A stretch of 64,000 nt of DNA, taken from positions 1-64,000 of the forward strand of contig CAVWOV010000031.1 in NCBI GenBank assembly GCA_963756715.1, read 5' to 3'. The translations under genes were made by a program, and so were the position numbers. Numbering within the stretch: position 1 is the stretch's first letter; every line of letters begins with the position of its first letter. The notes under the pieces were generated by a model. It was not told the origin of the DNA and did no database searches. It saw nothing but the letters and a program-made list of their open reading frames with translations. Positions 57,111-64,000 of the stretch are shown here, piece by piece. This stretch comes from VAZQ01 sp963756715. GTDB taxonomy: Bacteria > Pseudomonadota > Alphaproteobacteria > Rhizobiales > Xanthobacteraceae.

Positions 57111-58253
57111 ATGAAGCGGCGAGACTTCAATCGTGCGGCGCTCGGTATCGGCCTGAGCCCGATGCTGCCAGGTCGCAGTTTTGCTCAGTGGTACGAAGGG
57201 CCATCTCCGCCAACGCAAACTCCGCCGCAAAAATTCAACATCGTCATCAAGCATTCGCCTCGCTCATACAACCAAGTGAACGTGCCACGAAAATCCGCCG
57301 CGGGTCGTCGATTTACGATCTACTGGACGTGGAGCTACCCCTGGGAGGCCAATCGCGATGTGACCGAATTGGACAATCGCTTTTCAACCATGACCGAGGT
57401 GCGTCGTGTAGCGTGGCCGAATTACGAAACACCGGAATATTCGGAGAAGGAATTTTTGCAAGGAATCTCCGGAACGCTGGAGTTGTTCCATCTGTCTACA
57501 GTGCGCTTCCAAACGATCGTCGGACAGGTTACCGGGCAACCGGTCGTGGTTTACCAGAGGATCGATCAGGCCGGGCAGAAGTTGCCGATCGATGAACGAA
57601 TACTCGCGGATACGGACACGCTCATGGTGTTCGGTCTTGATCACATGATTACGGAGCAGGAAGCCGCTCCAGAAGAAATCGAAGCCCTGAAGCAATTTCT
57701 GACGCGAGACGGGACCTGCTTGATGATTGGGCCACACCACGACGTGGGCAATTCACAAGACGTGAAGCGGCTTCAAATGGAGTATACCCATCATGGCGAT
57801 CCGCTGGTCCCTCGCCAGCAGCGCTTCGGCTTATACACACGCTCGCTCATGAAGGGCCTCGGAGTGCCGGTTGAGAACCGATGGGGACTGCGTCCAGCAG
57901 TCGTCAAGGGCACCAACCAGATCACGCCGCTAACCGCCATGCGCGATCTCGACAGGCATGGTTGGCTTACGAACGTACCGACCTTCAATTTCCACCAACA
58001 CTTGCCCCACTATGCGCTGACAACGGACGATACGAGCGCAATTCGTGTTCTGGCTCGGCAGCCGGTTGATTTGACCAGACCGCATCCATTCATCGAGGCG
58101 GGGGGCACCGAATTCAATTCGTTCCTTTGGATGCCGCCCGCAGGGGCGCGGGCCGGCCATATCCTGTTAGCGGACCTGACAATCTTCACCACCTTGTTTG
58201 GCGGCGCCGAGAGCCTCGATAACTTCTGGTACAACCTCGCGACAAAAGGATGA
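57111..58253 (+). CDS. Tat-exported protein of unknown function (GATase1/ThuA-like character)
   Basis: A 380-aa protein behind a near-perfect Shine-Dalgarno (AGGAGG, 6 nt). The Tat signal is MKRRDFNRAALGIGLSPMLP. The mature part has LMVFGLDHMITEQEAAPEEI and FLTRDGTCLMIGPHHDVGNS, the layout of a class I glutamine-amidotransferase-like (ThuA/DUF4350-type) fold, then FNFHQHLPHYAL. No catalytic Cys nucleophile is visible at the elbow. It is followed 48 nt later by another Tat substrate and then a DyP-type peroxidase. Function unknown. Confidence 0.65.
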   Translation: MKRRDFNRAALGIGLSPMLPGRSFAQWYEGPSPPTQTPPQKFNIVIKHSPRSYNQVNVPRKSAAGRRFTIYWTWSYPWEANRDVTELDNRFSTMTEVRRVAWPNYETPEYSEKEFLQGISGTLELFHLSTVRFQTIVGQVTGQPVVVYQRIDQAGQKLPIDERILADTDTLMVFGLDHMITEQEAAPEEIEALKQFLTRDGTCLMIGPHHDVGNSQDVKRLQMEYTHHGDPLVPRQQRFGLYTRSLMKGLGVPVENRWGLRPAVVKGTNQITPLTAMRDLDRHGWLTNVPTFNFHQHLPHYALTTDDTSAIRVLARQPVDLTRPHPFIEAGGTEFNSFLWMPPAGARAGHILLADLTIFTTLFGGAESLDNFWYNLATKG

Positions 58254-58301
58254 GCACATCGGTCAAGGACTGATATGCACGTGAACGGAGAAAGAATTTT
58301 C

Positions 58302-59033
58302 ATGTCACACGATCAGATCGGAAAAACCACTCGCCGTGACTTCCTGGGCACAGCCACCGCCGCCACGGCGTTGACACTCGGCAGTTCACCGGGAGCCGAA
58401 GCGCAAACTGCTCCAATCAAATCCGACGAAGTCCAAGTTGCGCAATTGACGACCGGTCAAAGCGTACAGCCAACCGCGACCGCTGCCCCTGATTGGACGA
58501 AGCCGTCGGCCATGGCGATCCCCAAGGAGGGGTACTTCAAACTTGAGCAAGGCCGCTACGGCCCAGTCTTTCCGAGAACTCCTGCCAACTATGGCTTCAC
58601 GGTCATTGCAAAGGTCAAGCCTGGAAGGGAAAAAGCGATCCGCGATTACGGCAAGACGATTGAAGAGGCTGTGAAGGGCGACCCCACCGTGCTCGCACCG
58701 CTGCGGCTTCACTATCTCCGCTGGGTCTTGTTCGACGTCGGCTCTGGTTTGCACTTCATGTATCAGGGCATCTTCGACACCGACTTTGACAAATATCTCG
58801 AGGATGCCGTAGCGCTTTTCATGAAGACCGGGATTACAACCGTATTCGTAAATCTGGAAGGCTGGCCCGAGGACTGGAAAACAAACCTGCCAGCCGTGAT
58901 CAAATTCTTTCGCGACAACCAGAGGCCAAGCTTCCTGGAATACGGAGAATATCCGTATGTTACTGCGGACGAAGTCAAGAAGGCGCTGAAAGTGAAAACC
59001 TCGCTATCGACCATGCTCGACCAGATGCAGTGA
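58302..59033 (+). CDS. Tat-exported protein with ferredoxin-like (dimeric alpha/beta-barrel) domain
   Basis: A 243-aa protein; the start at 58302 has GGAGAAAG 8 nt upstream. The Tat signal is TTRRDFLGTATAATALTLGS. The mature domain (YGFTVIAKVKPGREKAIRDY, LHYLRWVLFDVGSGLHFMYQG, FDTDFDKYLEDAVALFM) looks like the ferredoxin-like half of DyP/chlorite-dismutase-type folds. It sits directly before the DyP gene at 59263. No heme ligand is evident, so it may be an accessory partner (inference). Confidence 0.65.
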   Translation: MSHDQIGKTTRRDFLGTATAATALTLGSSPGAEAQTAPIKSDEVQVAQLTTGQSVQPTATAAPDWTKPSAMAIPKEGYFKLEQGRYGPVFPRTPANYGFTVIAKVKPGREKAIRDYGKTIEEAVKGDPTVLAPLRLHYLRWVLFDVGSGLHFMYQGIFDTDFDKYLEDAVALFMKTGITTVFVNLEGWPEDWKTNLPAVIKFFRDNQRPSFLEYGEYPYVTADEVKKALKVKTSLSTMLDQMQ

Positions 59034-59262
59034 GCCGCTGCCAGGGACTAAACGTCACTTACGGCGTAAGGGTGCAATCGATGATGCTCACAAGACGAAA
59101 AGCAATCGCGTTGGTACCGATCAGTACTGTGGCTGCTTCAAGGCTTAACTGGCAGGTGGCGCATAGTGGCGCGGGCGTGGGGGATGCTCGATGTGCATCT
59201 CCTTAGTCTTTCGAGCAGACGGGCCACAGGCATCCCCAAGCGCCGATGTCGGCGAGACAGCG

Positions 59263-60580
59263 ATGCTTGAATTAGATGATCTCCAGTACATCATCGTAAC
59301 GCGGGTGCCCGCGCTTACGGGCCGCTACGAATTTCTCTCATTTCGTCAGCCTGCCCAGGGACGAGCTTGGCTGAAAGGGATGCTGGACAGGGTTGCGTCG
59401 GTTCAGCAGGTCAGGGATTTGATCGAGCGCGAGCAACGGTGGGTGTCCGTTGCATTTACCTGGCAAGGACTTCGCACGCTTGGAGTGGATGAGCAATCAC
59501 TCGCAACATTTCCCAAAGAATTCCAAGATGGCATGGCGGCACGGGCGGAAGTGCTCGGTGATACCGGCAAGAACAGTCCAGACAAATGGGTTGGTGGCCT
59601 CGCCAATCCGGCGCTGCATGCTATCGCAATTCTATTTCGCACGCAACGCGGATGAACGCGAGCGTGTGACCCGCGAGCACCGGGCGTTCCTGGCCGCCAC
59701 CCCCGGTGTCGAAGTGCTTTCATCATTGGACCTGGACGGCTTTCCGCCGTTTGACTACGCACACGAGCATTTTGGATATCGAGATAGGCTCTCTGAACCT
59801 CAAATCGAAGGGAGCGGAATACAGCCGACACCCGGCTCGGGCGCACCGGTAAAGGCGGGTGAATTCATTCTTGGCCACGAGGATGAGAGCGGCGAGGTGG
59901 TGCCGTTGCCGAAACCGGAAATTCTCTCGCGAAACGGCACCTTCATGGCCTATCGCAGATTGCAGGAGCACGTCGGCGCCTTTCGCGATTTTCTCCGCCA
60001 GCAGGGTGGACCAACTGTCGAAGGCCAAGAGTTGATCGCAGCGAAGTTGATGGGACGCTGGCGAAGCGGAGCGCCGCTTGTCCTGGCGCCCGAAAAAGAT
60101 GATCCAACGCTTGGCGCTGATTACCAACGCAACAACAACTTCAACTATGCGCAAATGGATCCGCAAGGGTATGCAGCTCCCCTAGGATCGCATATTAGGC
60201 GAATGAACCCTCGGGACACGACAGTGAATATCCAGCGCCGACGAATGATCCGTCGTGGCGCGACCTACGGCCCTCCCTTGCCGGAAGGAGCGTCAGAAGA
60301 TGGCCTCGATCGTGGAATTGCGGCATTCATTCTTTGTGCAAGCCTCGTCCGGCAATTTGAGTTCGCGCAGAATGTCTGGATCAATGAGCCGAATTTTCAC
60401 GAACTGGGCAATGAACGAGATCCACTCATCGGAAATCACGATGGTAGTTTCGACTTCACGATCCCCAAACGTCCGATCCGCAGAAAAATCACCGGCCTGC
60501 CGGCCTTCACGACACTCAAGGGCGGCGCCTATTTTTTCCTTCCTGGAATTGGGGCGCTGAGGTACCTCGCCGCGCTTTAG
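59263..60580 (+). CDS. DyP-type peroxidase family protein (frame broken by +1 base)
   Basis: A heme peroxidase of the DyP superfamily. The first frame reads MLELDDLQYIIVTRVPALTG and VSVAFTWQGLRTLGVDEQSL. Near 59637 an extra T in TTTC shifts the frame, and ARNADERERVTREHRAFL continues. The second half has FGYRDRLSEP, where the family GxxDG becomes G-Y-R-D-R, and the proximal-His segment GSHIRRMNPRDTT. Corrected length is 438 aa. No signal peptide is seen. DyP enzymes oxidise dyes, phenolics or porphyrins with H2O2. The two preceding genes encode Tat substrates. Confidence 0.82.
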
Positions 60581-60721
60581 GTCTTGAGACTTCCGATTCT
60601 GGCCCTGATGTAGGCGCAGGATAGTGCGGCTTGGTCATTACCTCTAGGATTGCGAAAGAACTTGCCATCGGGATGCCGCCGACAGTGGCCGAATGATCTC
60701 GCCTTTCGATAGGAGAAAGTC

Positions 60722-60889
60722 ATGGATGATCAACCTCCTCTTGGCCAAGATTGGTTAGAAAAACGAATGGGACATAAGGCTTACGGACGTAAGCGAAATT
60801 GGGGGGCAATATCGATCGGGCTCGTATTGATTGTGGTATTATGCGGCTTGGCCTTGTATTTGGCTGTATGGGCAAAGTTAATCCAGTAG
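60722..60889 (+). CDS. Small membrane protein (55 aa)
   Basis: A short gene with a strong ribosome-binding site (AGGAGAAAG, 2-3 nt before ATG). It reads MDDQPPLGQDWLEKRMGHKA, a basic stretch, and then one transmembrane helix (AISIGLVLIVVLCGLALYLA), ending WAKLIQ. It lies alone between the DyP gene and coaE. Function unknown. Confidence 0.6.
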   Translation: MDDQPPLGQDWLEKRMGHKAYGRKRNWGAISIGLVLIVVLCGLALYLAVWAKLIQ

Positions 60890-61065
60890 ACGTCTGCTTT
60901 TGGGCCCATCGCGACATGTTGCGAAGCGGCAGGACCTTGGTGGCTAACGGGGAAATGCCGGACAACTAGGCCGGATTGAGGGGACGTGTTAATCGCCGGC
61001 ATCACCAAGTGCGACCACTTCGGCACCCGGGCGGAACATGCGGAGCGGTGAGGAGCGTTGACTGC

Positions 61066-61665
61066 ATGTTCGTCCTTGGCCTGACCGGCTCGCTCGGCAT
61101 GGGAAAGTCGACCACCGCGCAATTCTTCGCCGACGCGGGTGTGCCGGTGCATGACGCCGACGCGGTGGTGCATCGCCTGTACGAGGGCGAAGCCGCCGCC
61201 GCCATCGAGGCGGCGTTCCCGGGCACGACGGTGGCCGGCAAGGTCGATCGCACCAGGCTGGGTGCGCGCGTGCTGGGCGATCCGGCGGCTTTGCGGCGGC
61301 TGGAGGCGATCGTCCACCGCATCGTGCAGGAGGCCGAGCAGCGCCTCCTGGCGCAAGCCGAGGCGGCCGGCAAAAAGGTCGCCGTGCTCGATATTCCGTT
61401 GCTGTTCGAGACCGGCGGCGACCGGCGGGTCGATGCCATCGTGGTGGTGACGGCGCCGCCGGAGGTGCAACGGACCCGGGTGCTGGAACGCCCGGGCATG
61501 ACGGTCGAGAAATTCGACGCGATCCTCGCAAAGCAGATGCCGGACGCCGAAAAGCGCCGGCGGGCGGATTTCATCGTGGATACGTCGCAGGGATTGGACT
61601 CCGCCCGTGCGCAAGTGCGCGCGATCCTCGACGCAGTTGCTACAATGCCGAAGCGGCGGCGGTGA
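61066..61665 (+). CDS. coaE: CoaE, dephospho-CoA kinase
   Basis: A 199-aa kinase for the last step of CoA synthesis (dephospho-CoA + ATP to CoA + ADP). P-loop GLTGSLGMGKSTTAQFF at the N-terminus, DADAVVHRLYEG (substrate), and LDIPLLFETGGDRRVDAI are family motifs. It is followed 28 nt later by dnaQ in the order seen across alphaproteobacteria; aroE, usually upstream, is missing here. Confidence 0.95.
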   Translation: MFVLGLTGSLGMGKSTTAQFFADAGVPVHDADAVVHRLYEGEAAAAIEAAFPGTTVAGKVDRTRLGARVLGDPAALRRLEAIVHRIVQEAEQRLLAQAEAAGKKVAVLDIPLLFETGGDRRVDAIVVVTAPPEVQRTRVLERPGMTVEKFDAILAKQMPDAEKRRRADFIVDTSQGLDSARAQVRAILDAVATMPKRRR

Positions 61666-61693
61666 TTCGCGCCGCGACCTTCGGAGCAGCGGC

Positions 61694-62389
61694 TTGCGCG
61701 AAATCGTGCTCGATACCGAAACCACCGGCTTGGACCCGTTTCAGGGCCATCGCCTGATCGAGATCGGCTGCATCGAGCTGCTCAACCGCATCCCGAGCGG
61801 GCAGACCTTCCATTTCTACGTCAATCCGCAGCGCGACGTGCCGGCGGAGGCCTACGCCATCCACGGTATCTCGACCGACCAGCTCAAGGACAAGCCGCTG
61901 TTTGCCGAGATTGCGGACGACCTCATCGCCTTTATCGGCGATGCGCCGCTGGTCGCGCATAATGCCATGTTCGACCTGGGCTTCCTCAATGCGGAGCTTG
62001 AGCGTGCCGGCAAAGGTCTGGTGCCGCGGGAGCGGCTGGTCGACACCCTGCTGCTGGCGCGCCGCCGGCATCCGGGCGCCTCGAACCGGCTCGACGACCT
62101 CTGCGCGCGCTACGGCATCGACAATTCCCGGCGTACCAAGCACGGCGCGCTGCTGGACGCCGAAATCCTGGCCGAAGTCTACCTGGAATTGATCGGCGCC
62201 CGGCAGGCGCAGCTTGGGCTGGTCGAAACCGGCAGCCCGGGCGCGGGAATGCGGCGGCGGGTGGCGGTGATCCGGGTGCGGCCGCAGGTGCTTGCGCCGC
62301 GCCTGAGCGAAGCGGAACTGGCCGCTCATCTCGCCTTCGTGGCAAGTCTCGGCGAAAGTCGGCTTTGGCGCGAGTATCAGGCGGCCTGA
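61694..62389 (+). CDS. dnaQ: DnaQ, DNA polymerase III epsilon (proofreading exonuclease)
   Basis: A 231-aa 3'-5' exonuclease. The TTG start at 61694 has GGAGCAGC upstream. Exo I is LDTETTGLDP (Asp, Glu), Exo II is VAHNAMFDLGFLNAE and Exo III is KHGALLDAEILAEVYLEL (His, Asp). The C-terminal tail binds the polymerase alpha subunit. It runs with coaE and converges with secB. Confidence 0.95.
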   Translation: MREIVLDTETTGLDPFQGHRLIEIGCIELLNRIPSGQTFHFYVNPQRDVPAEAYAIHGISTDQLKDKPLFAEIADDLIAFIGDAPLVAHNAMFDLGFLNAELERAGKGLVPRERLVDTLLLARRRHPGASNRLDDLCARYGIDNSRRTKHGALLDAEILAEVYLELIGARQAQLGLVETGSPGAGMRRRVAVIRVRPQVLAPRLSEAELAAHLAFVASLGESRLWREYQAA

Positions 62390-62397
62390 ACCGCCAG

Positions 62398-62880
62398 TCA
62401 GCTTGGCGGCATCGCCGGCGGCTGCTGCTGCTGCGCCATCTTCTGCTGATACAGTGCGACAAAATCGACCGGATCGAGCAGCAGCGGCGGAAAGCCGCCG
62501 TTGCGTACCGCCGTCGCGACGATCTCGCGGGCGAAGGGGAACAGCAGCCGCGGGCACTCGATCATGACGAGCGGCGGAACGTGTTCCTTGGGCACATTCT
62601 GGATGCGGAATACCCCCGCGAATGTCAGGTCGAACGCAAACAGCAGCGTGCCCGAATTCTCCGCCTTGCCTTCAAGCGTCAACGTGACCTCGAAGTCCGT
62701 CTCCGATAGCGGATTCGCGTTAACGTTGATCTGGATGTTGATGGCGGGTTGCGTCTGGCTCGGCGCCAGGGAGCGGGGCGCGTTCGGATTCTCGAACGAA
62801 AAATCCTTGATGTATTGACCAAGAACATTGAGCTGGGGCCCGGTCTGCGCGTCCTGCGGGCTCGGCCGGCGGGCCGCCAT
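62398..62880 (-). CDS. secB: SecB, protein-export chaperone
   Basis: A 160-aa tetrameric cytosolic chaperone that keeps preproteins unfolded for SecA. It has LNVLGQYIKDFSFENPNAP, then INIQINVNANPLSETDFEVT, and ECPRLLFPFAREIVATAVRN with GGFPPLLLDPVDF, all diagnostic. It is 8 nt from the end of dnaQ (convergent). Confidence 0.95.
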   Translation of the reverse strand: MAARRPSPQDAQTGPQLNVLGQYIKDFSFENPNAPRSLAPSQTQPAINIQINVNANPLSETDFEVTLTLEGKAENSGTLLFAFDLTFAGVFRIQNVPKEHVPPLVMIECPRLLFPFAREIVATAVRNGGFPPLLLDPVDFVALYQQKMAQQQQPPAMPPS

Positions 62881-62993
62881 TTCCTGTGTTTGTCATAAAA
62901 CTACCTCTACCCCGATCCGATTTTAGACGCGCTGCTGCAATCGGCGGCGTGGCTAACACAGGGCCAGGGAACCGACAAGGACGAGGATCGCGC

Positions 62994-63461
62994 TCAGGCT
63001 CCGCCATTTGATTTGCGCCGGCGCTTGCGTCGTTTGTCCGGGATCTGATGCCATTCGCCGGGTTCGAGATCGATGACCGATCGATCGCTCGGTCGGCTGC
63101 GCGCCGCCGCCCGGCCGATTGCCCCGCCGGCCCACCGGCGAATGGCCGGCATCAGCAGCGCCAGGCCGGTGAGGTCGGTTATAAAGCCCGGAAGGACCAG
63201 AAGAATCCCGCCCAGCACGGCGGCAAAGCCGGGCGTCTCCAAATGGATCGCGCGAAATCCCTCGCGAGCGAACGCAAGACGCACACGGTCGAGGTCGCCG
63301 CGCCCGCTCCGCCTGAGCAACATCACGCCCGCGACCGACGTGCCGAAAAAGAGGATGATCGTCAGCAACCAGCCGAATATCGACACCATCAGCAGCAGCG
63401 CTACCAGCTCTGCCGCCGGCAGGATCAAGAGGCCAATAAACGCCCATTTTACCAAGGACAT
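62994..63461 (-). CDS. fxsA: FxsA family membrane protein
   Basis: A 155-aa inner-membrane protein with two to three helices: VKWAFIGLLILPAAELVALL, WLLTIILFFGTSVAGVML and GFAAVLGGILLVLPGFITDL (the FxsA signature). E. coli FxsA modifies exclusion of phage T7; the general role is unknown. It lies upstream of secB on the same strand and diverges from the Tim44-like gene. Confidence 0.9.
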   Translation of the reverse strand: MSLVKWAFIGLLILPAAELVALLLMVSIFGWLLTIILFFGTSVAGVMLLRRSGRGDLDRVRLAFAREGFRAIHLETPGFAAVLGGILLVLPGFITDLTGLALLMPAIRRWAGGAIGRAAARSRPSDRSVIDLEPGEWHQIPDKRRKRRRKSNGGA

Positions 63462-63673
63462 CAGTCCAATTCCTTCAGGGGCCTTGTTGGCGTCACGATT
63501 GGGATCGTCTATGGTCGTCCCGAAGCGGCGATCTGCTTCTGTTGCTCCGCCCCTGGATCAGATCAGCCGCGTACTTAGATAGTAGTGCGGGAACCGGATT
63601 TCTCCGCGGATTTATGGCTTCTGCGGCGGCGGTCCGCGCCGAACCCGGGTCCGTCGCCACGACTGCCAAGAGC

Positions 63674-64000
63674 GTGCAAGACGTGTTCGATATCTACACC
63701 ATCATTTTTCTGGCGCTGGCAGTATTCATTTTCCTGCGCCTGCGCAGCGTGCTCGGTCAGCGAACCGGGCGCGAACGGCCGCCCTATGATCCGTATTCGG
63801 CACGCGACGCCGTGCGCGGCGCTACCAACGACAATGTTGTGACATTGCCGGGGCGCACCGCCACGGACGCCACGAGTACGCCGGCCGAGACGGTGGAACC
63901 GGCGGAGCGCTGGAAAGGTATCGCGGAACCTGGCTCGGCCATTGCCGTCGGCCTCGACGCCGTCGTGCGGGAAGACCCGGGCTTTGACCTCAAGCATTTC
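63674..64000 (+). CDS. Tim44-like domain membrane protein, 5' part (runs off the window)
   Basis: From the GTG at 63674 the protein reads VQDVFDIYTIIFLALAVFIF (N-terminal membrane anchor), then LRLRSVLGQRTGRERPPYDP, which is the well-conserved start of alphaproteobacterial Tim44/TimA proteins. The Tim44 domain itself lies beyond position 64000. It diverges from fxsA, as in many Rhizobiales. The start is judged by family similarity; no strong ribosome-binding site is seen. Confidence 0.85.
   Translation, partial: MQDVFDIYTIIFLALAVFIFLRLRSVLGQRTGRERPPYDPYSARDAVRGATNDNVVTLPGRTATDATSTPAETVEPAERWKGIAEPGSAIAVGLDAVVREDPGFDLKHF

Overview
The window looks like chromosomal DNA of a GC-rich alphaproteobacterium of the Rhizobiales (Bradyrhizobium/Rhodopseudomonas/Xanthobacteraceae type). 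The reasons are the gene order parB-parA-rsmG-mnmG-mnmE ... rho-hemJ // ppsR-maf ... coaE-dnaQ-secB-fxsA-tim44, which is the neighbourhood of the alphaproteobacterial replication origin, several orphan Bug-type solute receptors, a complete Sox cluster with SoxCD, and REP-like palindromes of rhizobial style. No species can be named from the sequence alone.

Layout. 0-5 kb: a possible aromatic-catabolism operon (Bug receptor, Rieske oxygenase alpha and beta, FAD monooxygenase), preceded by the start of a 2-hydroxychromene-2-carboxylate isomerase-like gene cut by the window edge. 5.3-9.4 kb: two decayed copies of one transposase bracket an alpha/beta hydrolase, a Bug receptor and a truncated CocE-type hydrolase. 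9.5-11.5 kb: a GC-rich tandem array with a 301-bp unit. 11.5-16 kb: Ku, a small hypothetical gene coupled to a probable UGA-decoded SelW-like selenoprotein, a DUF2652/SRPBCC protein and three tRNA genes. 16-28 kb: thiosulfate oxidation (soxYZBCD plus DsrE- and HbpS-like genes on minus; soxAX on plus; soxW, soxV, soxS, soxR, soxT). 28-39 kb: M32 carboxypeptidase, Bug receptor plus hydantoinase hyuAB plus VOC protein, another Bug receptor, a glutathionyl-hydroquinone reductase-like GST and a serine hydrolase. 39.7-53.2 kb: chromosome partition, tRNA modification and rho-hemJ genes, with two parS sites. 53.2-53.6 kb: candidate oriC. 53.6-64 kb: ppsR-maf, an accessory block (NTF2-like protein, GST, two Tat-exported proteins, a DyP-type peroxidase, a small membrane protein), then coaE-dnaQ, secB, fxsA and a Tim44-domain gene running off the end.

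How the genes work together. SoxXA, SoxYZ, SoxB and SoxCD form the periplasmic multienzyme that oxidises thiosulfate to sulfate. SoxV, SoxW and SoxS would keep SoxY reduced, SoxR is the ArsR-type repressor, and SoxT a sulfur-compound transporter. ParA, ParB and parS next to the presumptive origin form the chromosome segregation system.

Caution on quality. At least nine otherwise normal genes are broken by 1-nt shifts, nearly all net single-base insertions, often in short homopolymers. They include the housekeeping genes rsmG and mnmG. This looks more like sequencing or assembly indels than real gene decay, so those genes are annotated across the break.
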